In this document: piece after piece, positions 46,001 to 54,414 of the stretch
How positions within the stretch are numbered: the first letter of the stretch is position 1
How the letters are laid out: every line of letters starts with the position of its first letter
DNA from: CBDDKZ01 sp965230415
GTDB taxonomy: Bacteria; Bacteroidota; Bacteroidia; Cytophagales; JAAEPT01
Direction: 5' to 3'
DNA length: 64,000 nt
Assembly (NCBI GenBank): GCA_965230415.1
Contig: CBDDKZ010000005.1
Location: 1,178,001-1,242,000 of the forward strand
Translations under genes and position numbers: made by a program
Notes under the pieces: model-generated
What the model was told of the DNA's origin: nothing
The model's database searches: none
The model's input: the letters and a program-made list of their open reading frames with translations, nothing else

Positions 46001-46419
46001 CCGACGAATTTGGTTATATACGATTCCCGGAAATGAATCCAGGTGCATACAACGACTTCAGCTTAATAGCTCCTAATAAATGTGAAACAGTCTTTGATGA
46101 TGTGGTAGAAATGCATGAAATAATAGATACATGCATGCACTGGGTTAAAATACCTAATGTGTTTACACCTAATGGAGACAGAATTAATGACACCTGGGAT
46201 ATTCATGGCCTGGAGCACTTCCCGGATGCTGTCGTAAAAATTTACAACCGCTGGGGCAATGTGATCTATAAAGATAATGCCAATATTAAACCATGGAATG
46301 GTAAAAATGGAAGGGGAGTTTTGGTACCGGTAGGTACTTATTACTTCACGCTTGACCTCAGAGAAGTTGATGGTAGCGGCCAGCAAAAATTCTCCGGAGA
46401 CCTCACCATTATGCGTTAA
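40075..46419 (+). CDS. Giant SprB-repeat surface protein with type B T9SS tail
   Basis: A 2114-residue secreted protein. After a signal peptide (1-26, ending VFSQ) comes a beta-sandwich domain (about 27-215) containing NGGFENGD and LDDISVTTGC, like a carbohydrate-binding module. It is followed by about twenty units of 70-80 residues with the SprB-repeat theme CG-x-x-NG-[ST]-I, then LGAGNYTLIVRDDNQC. The C-terminal about 90 residues (IPNVFTPNGDRINDTWDI, YNRWGNVIY, GTYYFTLDL, FSGDLTIMR) are a gliding-motility-associated type B sorting domain. The protein should reach the cell surface by type IX secretion. It may work as an adhesin like SprB of Flavobacterium; this is inferred. Three nearly identical 699-base modules lie within it. 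Many paired cysteines suggest disulfides. Confidence 0.9.
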   Translation: MKPKVIKIYLLCAFVVIANNITVFSQTCDDEPLSSNLITNGGFENGDDGSSRFGTHLPHDPNCQAGCFPCSCPGRYYIGDDPLDFNRFMHNGLAGLGPRTGNNMYMVDAANQPDAIVWEQDITVEANKTYHFSAWLSVLFDALVNPMAFEVVLPGGAIETLADFTPIYQPLVWEEYAVDWRSLADQTITIRLRVNATGGIHGNDYGLDDISVTTGCLDPNSGPIPQPADVEECAANFTSANFNSGVITHSDHTFTWYNGSTEIPGQTGPNLTGITTPGTYSVCVDSAGCANLGSATLVINPDPVASATGGAVLCNGDNTGSIDLTVSGGTPTYNFVWDNGAGNSEDPGNLGAGTYNVTVTDANNCTATASADITEPPALSLDQEDKTDTRCSENNGTITLSASGGTAPIEYSIDNGISFHASGSFTNLSAGTYDIVIRDANNCRITSSLILNDAPGPQITDTSLVHPTCGNNNGSIDLTVISGTAPLTFSNNGGGTFGNSDFFNNLGAGNYTLIVRDDNQCTDTVEVTLIMPDGPVIDSILFTNTTCTQANGTVDIYASVTVAPLSISFNGGTFGTTSSFSGLSAGTYPVVVQDGNNCQVSQDVTIIDIPGPTIDAVNAQDPSCGLANGSIDITASGTALPLSYSIDNGANYQSSNSFDSLFPGNYDIIVRDTNGCTATILQVLNPQPGPEITDTTLVHPTCGNNNGSIDLTVINGTAPLTFSNDGGGTFGNSNSFNNLGAGNYTLIVLDDNQCSDTVDVTLLTPDGPIIDSILFTNTTCTQANGTVDIYASGTVAPLSISFNGGTFGPTSSFSGLSAGTYPVVVQDGNNCQVSQDVTIIDIPGPTIDAVNAQDPSCGLPNGSIDITASGTALPLSYSIDNGANYQSSNSFDSLFPGNYNIIVRDTNGCTATILQVLNPQPGPEITDTTLVHPTCGNNNGSINLTVINGTAPLTFSNDGGGTFGNSNSFNNLGAGDYTLIVRDDNQCTDILEVTLTMPDGPVIDSILFTRTTCTQANGTVDIYASATVEPLTISFNGSAFGTTSSFNGLSAGIYTIIVEDGNGCQETQNVTITDIPGPTINAVNAQDPSCGLANGSIDITASGTALPLSYSIDNGANYQSSNSFDSLFPGNYDIIVRDTNGCTATILQVLNPQPGPEITDTTLVAPLCGLDNGSITMTVINGTPPLTYSHNGGTDFGNATSFPNLGAGNYQLIAIDSNACSDTLDVTLITPDGPVIDSIIAAEEICGRANGTLTVFASGIALPITYSLDAGPFDTDHVFTGLDQGSHLVEIRDANGCESQQSILIGEIQGPNIVGATLTHPTCDSANGSITIHAAGVAAPFTYSLDNSNFQSDSLFSSLGDGNFNIYIRDTNDCPASDVVTLMPNPGPEINTLTNVDPTCGNANGIINVAASGNATPLLFSLDGTNFYDSTQFINKPVGDYLITVRDTNGCIDTLSIALEPTPQPIWVDTTLTHPTCGNNNGSIDGLAQGGIAPLNYYLDDVDQAGVSTYNNLFAGVYTLRVRDNNNCEDTLVVSLINSGGPVIDSIEGTDPLCERNDGSLTIHASGGTGALTYSIDGTVFDPSNTFNQLDAGSYTITVMDANSCPNSAPLVLADHPGPELTGTGIDPLCSTASGTIDLAATGGEGNLQFSIYNGDSLSLSGNFNNLWHGTYQIYVVDTNNCSDQGTIELSEHPSPVIIDLTTINPTCGASNGAISVDAQGQAQPFSYSIDSNATSQNGANFSGLLAGVYHVVVSDTNNCTAYSPVDLINADGPVIDAISIINPDCGMNNGQIDLTISGGTSPYLVDFGSGAQGSTSHINLGPGNYNFTVTDSNNCLVFDDTILVAPGGPQIDLISKNDPISCLGNEGSITISAQSTGPQLLYSIDGGVNFTDSPLFSSLPSGNYSAVVKYALGNCEVNDLISLSDPVGDPFIPITFAPLCDGTPGEVIITELVPEREYTLSFVYDNELIEATEVADEFGYIRFPEMNPGAYNDFSLIAPNKCETVFDDVVEMHEIIDTCMHWVKIPNVFTPNGDRINDTWDIHGLEHFPDAVVKIYNRWGNVIYKDNANIKPWNGKNGRGVLVPVGTYYFTLDLREVDGSGQQKFSGDLTIMR
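41447..43543 (+). repeat. Three tandem 699-bp supermodules inside the SprB-repeat gene
   Basis: A repeat boundary (AAATTACAGACAC) recurs at 41447, 42146, 42845 and 43544, that is every 699 bases, exactly 233 codons. Each module holds three different SprB-type units: those starting HPTCGNNNGS, TTCTQANGT and DPSCGLANGS. Modules 1 and 2 are almost identical in DNA over long stretches, and module 3 is slightly diverged in its middle unit. This points to recent duplication of a three-unit block. The frame is kept throughout. Confidence 0.92.
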
Positions 46420-46427
46420 TTAGTATT

Positions 46428-47075
46428 TCAATCGGGAGTTGAAAAATAGTTATTCAACTCCCGATTGATGATTGCGCTCACTTCATCTGCCCTGTCAACA
46501 ATCATAAAATGCTCCCCCCTTTCTATTAATACCGTATTTCTATCAGACTCCGGACGAATCAATTTATCATTTGCACCATTTATCTTCAACACATTTTTTG
46601 CACCACGTTCACGTGTCCAGTTTAAAAGCTTATAGATGGCCCATTTATTGAAATCTAAATTACTATCATTTAAAATAGTTTTTAACAAGCTTCTTTGTTT
46701 GGTGCCAAATGCCCAGCATGCTAAGGTCAATGGAGGCTTGAGAAGACGTTTAGGTAATAAAGGAATCAAAAATTTAAGGTATCTGAAAAAAGGGTTTATT
46801 CCTTTATGAGTATCACAAGAAGATATTAAAATCAAGCTGTCTATTTTTTTTCTTGCATTAAGCTCGGTGGCAATGAGTCCTCCAAAACTCACAGCGAGCA
46901 CAATTACCCCTTCACTAAAATCGATGTTTTCACTGAGCCTAAGTGCATAATCTTCTAAGCGCTCGTTTAAATTTAAAGGTGCTATCCATTCGATATGTTC
47001 CAGATCACAATCCAGATTTAAAGCACTAAAAACCCTTCTATCTGCTCCCAGTCCGCTTATTGCATAAACCTTCAT
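46428..47075 (-). CDS. Alpha/beta hydrolase family protein
   Basis: A small 215-residue alpha/beta hydrolase. The N-terminus MKVYAISGLGADRRVFSAL resembles the oxyanion strand-loop of the family. The nucleophile elbow reads VLAVSFGGLIATEL (Ser near 63). It is AVSFG, so the first glycine of the usual GxSxG is Ala. A late Asp (NGANDKLIRPE, about 175) and His (RGEHFMIVDRADE, about 192) complete a catalytic triad. There is no signal peptide, so it is cytoplasmic. The gene converges with the giant SprB gene with 8 bases between stop codons, and a perfect inverted repeat covers its stop. The substrate is unknown, since the family covers esterases, thioesterases and many others. Confidence 0.8.
   Translation of the reverse strand: MKVYAISGLGADRRVFSALNLDCDLEHIEWIAPLNLNERLEDYALRLSENIDFSEGVIVLAVSFGGLIATELNARKKIDSLILISSCDTHKGINPFFRYLKFLIPLLPKRLLKPPLTLACWAFGTKQRSLLKTILNDSNLDFNKWAIYKLLNWTRERGAKNVLKINGANDKLIRPESDRNTVLIERGEHFMIVDRADEVSAIINRELNNYFSTPD
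46430..46466. repeat. Perfect 14-bp inverted repeat over a stop codon at convergent gene ends
   Basis: AATCGGGAGTTGAA (46430-46443) is the exact inverse of TTCAACTCCCGATT (46453-46466), with a 9-base loop. It lies 10 bases after the adhesin stop and includes the first base of the hydrolase stop codon and the last 12 codons of that gene. It could fold in the RNA of both strands and act as a shared terminator or mRNA-stabilising hairpin. No T-run follows on either side. Confidence 0.7.
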
Positions 47076-47153
47076 TCATTACAAAATATTAAACTTGCAT
47101 GAATATACATTTTTAAAATAAATGAATTGCACGTAGTCACAGGCTCAATTTCT

Positions 47154-47984
47154 TCAATTATGCTTATGCATACGATAAGAGGAAGGCGAAACACCAAAAT
47201 GTTCTTTAAAGGTTCTATTAAAAGACCTTATTGAATCAAAACCGCAGTCAAAAGCTACCTCGTTTATACGCATACTGGAAGATGACAACAACTTAGTAGC
47301 TTTTTCAAGCTTTCTCACTCTCATGTAATGCGAAGGACTATCATTGTAAACCTCCTTAAATTTCCTTTTAAATGTGGCTAAACTCATGCCACATAAAGTT
47401 GCCAACTGTGAAATTGAAAGCGCAGATACACAATGTGTATCAATTACTTTAGTAAATGCATATTCGGAAGGATAAAACAGCGAAGAAATAAAATGATCGA
47501 AACTTGTTGAGTTACTAATCTGAAACAATAGCAACACCAGCTCTTTAATTTTCAGTAATTGCAGTTCTGGTGTAAACAGTGCTTTATTCCGCATGTAGTA
47601 CAACAAGCTGTCTTTGTATTTTTCTAAAGGTTCGTCGAGTACCACATGGCTAAGTGACCGGTCATATTTCTGAGGTTTATATTCAAACAGATTCTTAATA
47701 ATTTCCGGGATAAAATATACTGCAACAGCCTCCACCTCCCGGGCCCTTTCAGCATTTAAATGCCGGTCTTCGTAGACATATTCTCCACAATTAGACAAAA
47801 AACCGTCACTATCCCTTACAGTCATGGTGTTTAAGGGTGTATGAATTTCAAAACTTCCACGAATCAAGAACATAAAACAAGCTTCATTATCCAATGATTT
47901 GCCTATCATGCCTCCATTCTTAAAAGTTATTTTTTCGAAGACTTTCTTTCCTTTATACTCTATATAGTCGTAGTCCAGAATCAA
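47154..47984 (-). CDS. AraC family transcriptional regulator
   Basis: A 276-residue regulator with an N-terminal ligand-sensing cupin-like domain (about 1-150) and a C-terminal AraC/XylS DNA-binding domain (about 185-272). Both helix-turn-helix motifs are seen. The first is LSISQLATLCGMSLATFKRKF, read in two parts. The second is INEVAFDCGFDSIRSFNRTF, followed by the family-diagnostic FGVSPSSYR. No effector can be inferred. It lies 78 bases upstream of the hydrolase gene in the same direction. A 7-bp inverted repeat (CCTTGAT/ATCAAGG, 48078-48100) lies about 95 bases before its start and may be an operator. Its targets may include neighbouring genes; this is not shown. Confidence 0.93.
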   Translation of the reverse strand: MILDYDYIEYKGKKVFEKITFKNGGMIGKSLDNEACFMFLIRGSFEIHTPLNTMTVRDSDGFLSNCGEYVYEDRHLNAERAREVEAVAVYFIPEIIKNLFEYKPQKYDRSLSHVVLDEPLEKYKDSLLYYMRNKALFTPELQLLKIKELVLLLFQISNSTSFDHFISSLFYPSEYAFTKVIDTHCVSALSISQLATLCGMSLATFKRKFKEVYNDSPSHYMRVRKLEKATKLLSSSSMRINEVAFDCGFDSIRSFNRTFKEHFGVSPSSYRMHKHN

Positions 47985-48138
47985 TGCTCAACTAAAATCG
48001 GAAACTGTATTTTATTATAAACTGTATGAAATTAACAAAACTTTCAATTAAAACATTCATGACAGCTATTCAAACCTCCTTGATTGTTAATTGATCAAGG
48101 CACTATTTTGTAATGAAAAGTCTGGTTTTATAAAATAA

Positions 48139-48169
48139 TTGCAGGATGGTGTAAAAACACCCCCTGCAA
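48139..48169 (-). terminator. Terminator downstream of the M43 protease gene
   Basis: TTGCAGG and CCTGCAA form the outer stem, and GGTGT/ACACC the inner stem, around an AAAA loop on the plus strand, with a small internal bulge. On the minus strand the hairpin is followed by TTATTTTATAAAA. It begins 28 bases after the stop of the leftward M43 gene. Confidence 0.6.
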
Positions 48170-48197
48170 TAGTTAATAGATAGCAGGGGCTAGGTCT

Positions 48198-50054
48198 TTA
48201 GTGCTTTACGAAGCGGGAAGTATAGTTATTATTGATGTTAATATGATATATACCTTTAGGGTAATTTTTAACATCTATGGCTTCATCGCCAATGCTTCCG
48301 TTTAGCATTATCGCGCCATAAGAGTTGTAAATTGTTATATGTGCACCTCCTTTTAGGCCTTCAAACTTGAGTTCATCATTTACCGGGTTCGGATAAATCC
48401 GCACTTCCTGATCACTAATTTCCGTTGTAACGTTTGGTTCGGTATCGCAACCTGCTTTTCGAACCTTCCAGTCATAAAAATAATAATAGAACGCAAACGG
48501 ATCTGATGAAGCTGTTGACTGCGTGATGGACAATACGCCACTCAGTTCATAGGGATAAGAAGGGTCGCTGTTATTACGATACAAATTCGGTGTGCCATTT
48601 ACACCAATACGGTATTCAATGCCGGGTTCCATTTCAAAATCGAGACTTATGATACTTTCTCCATCCGGTATTGCTATTGTTTTGGTATGTATTGTATTAT
48701 CATTGGCATCTAATACCACCACAGTACGATCGCCGCTTCCCTGCGCATAAACTTTAACAGAAGAAATAACACATGCTGACTCGACATCAAATACCAGAAA
48801 CTGTTCTCCCTCAAAATTACCACCATCTCCAAAAGTATTATCAAGCGGGCCCACCGATTGATCTGAAAAAGGCACTCCTTCTTCCACAAGGATTAAATCT
48901 GTTTCAGTAATGGTATTATCACCGAAATCGTTTTCAACTTCCAAGGTCACAGAATAAGTACCTGGCGTGTTGTAAGTGTGTTGGGGGTTTTCCTCAGACG
49001 ATGTATTTCCATCGCCAAAATCCCAGGTCCATTTATTGGGGTTTCCTGAAGAATTATCAGTAAACTGAACGGTTAAACTACCACAACCACTGGTTTTATC
49101 GGCACTTATGGCTGCAAGAGGGGGAACTTCGTTGTTACAAGCCTCATGGTCGAAATAACCTTCGTAGTAAGTATCAATTGCGGCATTCATCCTGGCTGCC
49201 TGGCCTATGGAAAACATAAACATGCAGCGGTCATCGACATAATCCATGTAGTTCATGAACATATCTCCGTTAGGTCCATTACCACATGTCACATTCGGAA
49301 AACTTGGGCAACCGCCATTTGAGGTCTGCTGTGTCGGTGTATCATCGACTTGGTCATTTCCACAATTAGCATCTCCCCAAATATGATTCAAGTTAAAATA
49401 ATGTCCAATTTCATGCGTTGTTGTACGGCCCAGATTAAAGGCCCCCGAACCTCCGGGGGCAAAGTAATTTGTTCCCATAACAACAATGGAATTATAGGCG
49501 TTGGACGGAAAAGTGGCATAACCTAAAATTCCATCGCTGATATCGCATACCCACAAGTTCAGGTATTTACGACGATCCCAAGCGCCTTCTTCACAAGTAC
49601 CACCACGCAAGATACCTGTACTTGGGTTACCTTGGGGATCAACTTTGGCTAAACAGAATTCTAGCATTGCATCTCCAATTAAGGGCTCAAATGCTCCCGG
49701 CACGCCGCTTATGTCACTATTTAGTGCCCGAAAGTCTTCATTTAAAACATCAATTTCATTTTGTACATCTTCATCTGTCAAATTCCCATCAACCAAATGT
49801 ACCACGACCGGTATAGTGCGAGGAGCTCTCCTCATCATTCTGGCAGGATCTTTAAGGTACCATTTGGTACGTTCTTCAATCTTACGTTGAACTTCATTGT
49901 ACTGACGCGCATACTCAGGATCAGTCTTCATTTTTTGCACATGCTTTTCATGTGTGGCACAAGTACGTTGCGCCTTTAAATTAACAGTAAAGCAGGTCAT
50001 AATTACCCAAAAGGCCAGGAATACCCTACTATGAATGGTTTGCTTTAGATTCAT
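48198..50054 (-). CDS. Secreted M43 (pappalysin-like) zinc metalloprotease with PKD domain and T9SS tail
   Basis: A secreted 618-residue metalloprotease. The ATG at 50054 gives a signal peptide ending NLKAQ; an upstream ATG at 50078 would precede it by eight residues. The catalytic domain (about 70-305) has the zinc motif HEIGHYFNLNHIWGD (about 218-232) and a Met-turn FMNYMDYVDDRCM (about 269-281), which are hallmarks of M43 pappalysin/cytophagalysin-type enzymes. A PKD domain (about 315-405) with WTWDFGDGNTSSEENPQHTY follows, then a jelly-roll region, and a type A T9SS sorting domain at the end (VRIYPNPVNDELKF to KGIYHININ). It should be secreted or surface-bound. The substrate is unknown. 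The family call is secure. Confidence 0.93.
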   Translation of the reverse strand: MNLKQTIHSRVFLAFWVIMTCFTVNLKAQRTCATHEKHVQKMKTDPEYARQYNEVQRKIEERTKWYLKDPARMMRRAPRTIPVVVHLVDGNLTDEDVQNEIDVLNEDFRALNSDISGVPGAFEPLIGDAMLEFCLAKVDPQGNPSTGILRGGTCEEGAWDRRKYLNLWVCDISDGILGYATFPSNAYNSIVVMGTNYFAPGGSGAFNLGRTTTHEIGHYFNLNHIWGDANCGNDQVDDTPTQQTSNGGCPSFPNVTCGNGPNGDMFMNYMDYVDDRCMFMFSIGQAARMNAAIDTYYEGYFDHEACNNEVPPLAAISADKTSGCGSLTVQFTDNSSGNPNKWTWDFGDGNTSSEENPQHTYNTPGTYSVTLEVENDFGDNTITETDLILVEEGVPFSDQSVGPLDNTFGDGGNFEGEQFLVFDVESACVISSVKVYAQGSGDRTVVVLDANDNTIHTKTIAIPDGESIISLDFEMEPGIEYRIGVNGTPNLYRNNSDPSYPYELSGVLSITQSTASSDPFAFYYYFYDWKVRKAGCDTEPNVTTEISDQEVRIYPNPVNDELKFEGLKGGAHITIYNSYGAIMLNGSIGDEAIDVKNYPKGIYHININNNYTSRFVKH

Positions 50055-50247
50055 TTCCTTTTTTTTTAAATAACACAAGTCCCATAGGTATCAGCAACGA
50101 AACCATAGCCATGATTCGCTGTTAAAGGGATTAGAGCGACACTATGAGGGGGCTAGATAAAATTAAAAACTATAATTTCAAGTCTTTAATCATCTATTCA
50201 TCAGTGTTTAATCAAAAAAAGATACAATCGTATGCGATTTTTTATAG

Positions 50248-53200
50248 CTATCTTAATATGGTCACATCACCACCATATGATAAATTCCTGAAATTCAAGT
50301 CAATAACAAAGTAATAAGTACCTACCGGTAACATTGCTCCACGAGAGGAGTTTCCGTCAAAATCACCTTCATATATACCTTTGTACTGATAAACAACAGA
50401 GCCCCATCTATTATAGATACGTATTTCGGCCCTTATGAAGTTTTCAATATTAGTAATTTCCCAGGTGTCGTTAAGATCATCATCATTAGGAGTAAAAACA
50501 TTAGGAATAATTATTGGAGGCAAAACAATAACGGGAACATTGGCAGTATCAAGACAGCCCAATTCACTAACAGAAATTACCTGGTAAGTGGTTGAAGAAT
50601 CAGGTAAAACGACTACCGGGACATCGGGATCGAAGGGGCCATTATAAATTTGATCATTGCTCCCCATTATTGTCCAGATAATACTATCACCGGGTGTCCT
50701 GGTAATAAGGTTTGTAATTTCACCTTCTAGTATAAGGGCCGGATCTGCCGTTGCTGAAACTGAATTGTTGGATATATTGATCAGCACAGAGTCGCTGGCA
50801 GAACATAAACCGTCTGAAATTGTCAGGTAAACAGTAGTTGGGTTTTGAATTGGCGTGGCCAGAGGAGTGGAGCTGGTAGCATCATCTAATATGTCGGCGG
50901 GAGACCATAAAAAGTCACCTTCACCACTACCTTCCAACATCACCGAGCCACCGCTGCAAATCAATTTATCAGGTCCGGCCTCCGCGCTGGGAATAAGTAC
51001 TTCCACAAGTACAGAGGCGGTTTCTGAACATTGACCAGAAGCATCAGATACTTTTACTGTATAAGTTGTTGTCGCAAAGGGACGCACTAACGGATCTTCC
51101 ATATCGGGAAAGAACACATTGGTGGTGGGAGTCCATTCATAGATTAACCCTCCACTTGCATTTAAACGTGCTGTATCTCCCTGACAAATCGGATCGACCG
51201 GGTCTATGCTTGCCGTAATTTGGGCTACGGTAAGCGTCATGTCATCACTTGCCTCACATCCACTGGCATTAGTGACATTAAGCTCATATACACCTGATGT
51301 ATTTCCTGTAAGTACCGGGTTCCTAATGTCATCAGCGCTCAAATCGGTGGCAGGTGACCAGCTAAAAATAAGGTCTTCGCCATCGGCAGAAGTATTGGTT
51401 ACAAGTGGATCTAAAGTTGTTGTAAATCCAGGGCATAAAAACACATCATCTATACTCACCGAAATATCATTAACCTCAATTTCCACTTCCAAATCTGCTT
51501 CACAAACACCCGATGTATTAGCTATATTCACAAAATAACGCGTGGTGCTTGTAGGAGACACAGTTTGTGTGGGACTATTAGGATTTGTTAATAAATTGGC
51601 CGGTGTCCATACATAAACGTCTCCACCCGACGCCTGTATCGTGATACTTTCCCCGGCGCAGATAGCTGTATCGGCTGATATGTCGGGCGTTATCGATTCG
51701 ACATAAATAGTCACCGAATCCTGATCACTGCAAATACCTCCGTTATCAGTAACATCAACCACAAAAGTGGTAGTCACGGTAGGAAAAACAATAGGGTTAG
51801 CTATATCAAACTCACTGATTATAGCTAAGTCTGCCGGTGTCCATGAATAGACGGTTCCCCCTGTTGCCTGAATTTGGATTTGATCACCTAAGCAAATGGT
51901 ATCATCCGGACTCACATTGGCATCTAAAGTACCAATTCTGACAGACACTGTATCTGACCCAACACAAAAACCCCATTCACTGGTAACTGTCACGGTATAA
52001 GTTGTAGGAGTAGTTGGACTGGCAATGGGATTGGGAACAAATGTGGCATTTAAACTACCATCTTTGGGCGACCAGTCATAGGTACCTCCTCCCGACGCTA
52101 ATAACGAGGTAGAACCTCCCGCGCAAATAGTAGCACCAACTCCTGCATCAGGTTCCACGCGATCTACGAATACGGTCACAGCTAATGTATCTCTGCAAAA
52201 ACCGGTGTCGTCAGATATATAAACAGTATATTCAGTAGTTTCGTCAGGTGATGCAACAGGGTTTGCAATTGTGTTATTACTCAAAGAGCCATCTTGAGGT
52301 ATCCACTCATAATTGACCCCGCCGCTTGCCGATATAGTCGTTGAATTGCCAATACAGATGGTATCATCTTCACTAATTTCTCCCTCTAGTTGGTCAACTA
52401 CAACAGTAACTTCGGCACTGTCTTCACATCCCAGAGCTCCTGCAATAGTTAAGTTATAGGTCGTAGTAACAGTCGGAGAAGCAATAGGATTAGGAATTAG
52501 TTGATTATTTAGGCTTTCACCAGGTTCCCAAAAATAAAATAAACCACCGCTAGCTTGTAGCTGCACCGAATTACCGGCACAAATAGTCCCTCCTTCACCA
52601 ATATCTACAGTGACACCACCTGCATAAATAGTAACAGTGTCATAATCAACACAACCTGCCTCATCACGCACGGTGACAACATAACGAGTGGTATTTGTAG
52701 GTGTAGCAATGGGGTTTCCTATGTTAGGGTTGTCCAAACCTGTAGCCGGAGTCCATGAAAAAATAGTTCCTCCGGTTGCCTGTAATTGTACAAACTCTCC
52801 CGGGCAGATGGTATCATCGGGAGTCACATCTGCTACTATGGTATCTATAAGAACTTCTACTGTGTCTTTATCTTCGCACCCAAGATCATTACTAACGGTA
52901 ACAATATAGGTGGTTGGAACTACCGGGCTTGCAACCGGATTTGCTATTGTTAAATTGCTAAGTGTTCCATCATCAGGTTCCCATAAATAATTAGTGCCTC
53001 CGCTCGCATTTAGAGGTGTTCCACCACCTACACATATGTGCTGATCAGGACCGGCATCGGCAATCACCTCATCCACAAAAATAGTTACCGGGTACCTCGC
53101 AGGTAAACCGCAGCCCTGACCTTTTATCCAGAAAGTAGTATCGTTCAAAACGTTTTGGACTACGAAGGTATTACCGTTAAAAACCGGATTCGGGGAATTT

Positions 53201-54414
53201 TCATCTGCAAACCAGTCATAAGGAGTCCCCAGAGGCATAGCCGTGAGCGTACCGTCATCGCCTTTACAAATAGTAATATCATCAATATCCGGCTCCTCAC
53301 CAGGTAAAATTGAAATAGTGACATCGTACTCCTCTGTACATGGTTCTATGTCTCTAAAAATCGTTCTGTTGGTAACAGATAAGGTAATGGTTTGAGTTTG
53401 TGTTGGTGCCACATAAATGGTATCTGAGGTTTCACCTGTCGACCAAAGCAGGTCATACCCCACTGAAGTAAATGGAGATACAAGCATCACAGTATCACCT
53501 GCACAAATGGTAGTATCCTGCATGGCATTATAAGGTAAACATCTGTTAGCAATGTATGCATAACCAAAATGACCGGAACGACCACAATCTCCAACCTCAA
53601 TACGCAGGTTAATATTTTGACCTATATAATCTGTAAAATTCCCAAACACGGGAGTCCAGTCTATGGCGCTAATTTGACCAGCGTTTGGGATGGCAGGCCC
53701 AAGGTTTCCTGAGATTTGCGGACCTGTAGACATTAAAATATTAGGAGATGGCGTACGATCAAAAGCAGGATCATTGGCAAGAATTTTAAAGCTAATACAT
53801 TCTATCACCCGATCACTCTCATCTGTGACTGTAACGGATAAATAGGGTAATTCATCATCTGCATGTCCTACTCTGGGGTCATTTAATACAAATACAAATT
53901 CGTACATAAAAATGGCGTTAGCTTCCGTAACTGCAATGGTCCGCTGAATCATATCTGCTTGTGAGCCATTATCGGCATTACCAAGCCTCAACGAAGAGTT
54001 TACAACTGGTAAACCATCTATGGGCGGTGGAATCACATTTATACCAGAAAGAGGGTCCATCGCCTGAACGGTATACACCACATGTCTTTGTGTTGTAACC
54101 TCCCAGTCATAGGAAATAATATTTGTGGGCACCACACTCGGTATATTCTGCTGAGGGTTTGCCGGTAGCTGGCAACAAATCTGAAATTGATTGTATGTAA
54201 AGTCGTTACATTGGGGAGCGGTACGCCAATCTGCCCCAGGCTGACAACCTTCACCTGCATCCCAAAAATCTAAATTCCCGTTTTCGAAACTTATATTTTC
54301 ACATCCGTCTTGTTGAGCAAGTACACTTTGTGTTATGAATAATGATACAACTATTAAAATGAAATATGGAGGATAGATTAGGGGATTGCAATTAATTCTC
54401 ACTTTGGTTAACAT
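50248..54414 (-). CDS. Giant Ig-like-repeat surface protein with gliding-associated C-terminal domain (paralogue A)
   Basis: A 1388-residue protein with a signal peptide (about 1-33, ending SVLAQQ). Residues about 38-295 form a conserved domain with RLGNADNGSQADMIQRTI, LPYLSVTVTDES and the cysteine-bearing VGDCGRSGHFGYAYIANRC. This is followed by about twelve Ig/PKD-like units of about 80 residues. Each opens with a motif such as DDTICPGEFVQLQATGG and ends with an acidic CEDKDTVEV-like strand. The C-terminus (IPNVFTPNDDDLNDTWEI, YNRWGSVVYQYKG, YGGDVTILR) is a type B sorting domain. The protein should be exported by type IX secretion and attached to the cell surface, probably for adhesion or motility. 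It lies 245 bases downstream of its paralogue in the same direction. Confidence 0.9.
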   Translation of the reverse strand: MLTKVRINCNPLIYPPYFILIVVSLFITQSVLAQQDGCENISFENGNLDFWDAGEGCQPGADWRTAPQCNDFTYNQFQICCQLPANPQQNIPSVVPTNIISYDWEVTTQRHVVYTVQAMDPLSGINVIPPPIDGLPVVNSSLRLGNADNGSQADMIQRTIAVTEANAIFMYEFVFVLNDPRVGHADDELPYLSVTVTDESDRVIECISFKILANDPAFDRTPSPNILMSTGPQISGNLGPAIPNAGQISAIDWTPVFGNFTDYIGQNINLRIEVGDCGRSGHFGYAYIANRCLPYNAMQDTTICAGDTVMLVSPFTSVGYDLLWSTGETSDTIYVAPTQTQTITLSVTNRTIFRDIEPCTEEYDVTISILPGEEPDIDDITICKGDDGTLTAMPLGTPYDWFADENSPNPVFNGNTFVVQNVLNDTTFWIKGQGCGLPARYPVTIFVDEVIADAGPDQHICVGGGTPLNASGGTNYLWEPDDGTLSNLTIANPVASPVVPTTYIVTVSNDLGCEDKDTVEVLIDTIVADVTPDDTICPGEFVQLQATGGTIFSWTPATGLDNPNIGNPIATPTNTTRYVVTVRDEAGCVDYDTVTIYAGGVTVDIGEGGTICAGNSVQLQASGGLFYFWEPGESLNNQLIPNPIASPTVTTTYNLTIAGALGCEDSAEVTVVVDQLEGEISEDDTICIGNSTTISASGGVNYEWIPQDGSLSNNTIANPVASPDETTEYTVYISDDTGFCRDTLAVTVFVDRVEPDAGVGATICAGGSTSLLASGGGTYDWSPKDGSLNATFVPNPIASPTTPTTYTVTVTSEWGFCVGSDTVSVRIGTLDANVSPDDTICLGDQIQIQATGGTVYSWTPADLAIISEFDIANPIVFPTVTTTFVVDVTDNGGICSDQDSVTIYVESITPDISADTAICAGESITIQASGGDVYVWTPANLLTNPNSPTQTVSPTSTTRYFVNIANTSGVCEADLEVEIEVNDISVSIDDVFLCPGFTTTLDPLVTNTSADGEDLIFSWSPATDLSADDIRNPVLTGNTSGVYELNVTNASGCEASDDMTLTVAQITASIDPVDPICQGDTARLNASGGLIYEWTPTTNVFFPDMEDPLVRPFATTTYTVKVSDASGQCSETASVLVEVLIPSAEAGPDKLICSGGSVMLEGSGEGDFLWSPADILDDATSSTPLATPIQNPTTVYLTISDGLCSASDSVLINISNNSVSATADPALILEGEITNLITRTPGDSIIWTIMGSNDQIYNGPFDPDVPVVVLPDSSTTYQVISVSELGCLDTANVPVIVLPPIIIPNVFTPNDDDLNDTWEITNIENFIRAEIRIYNRWGSVVYQYKGIYEGDFDGNSSRGAMLPVGTYYFVIDLNFRNLSYGGDVTILR

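Noticed and set aside
50225..50247. Possible terminator after paralogue A
   Set aside because: There is only a 5-bp AATCG/CGATT stem, with the T-run six bases away; not convincing.
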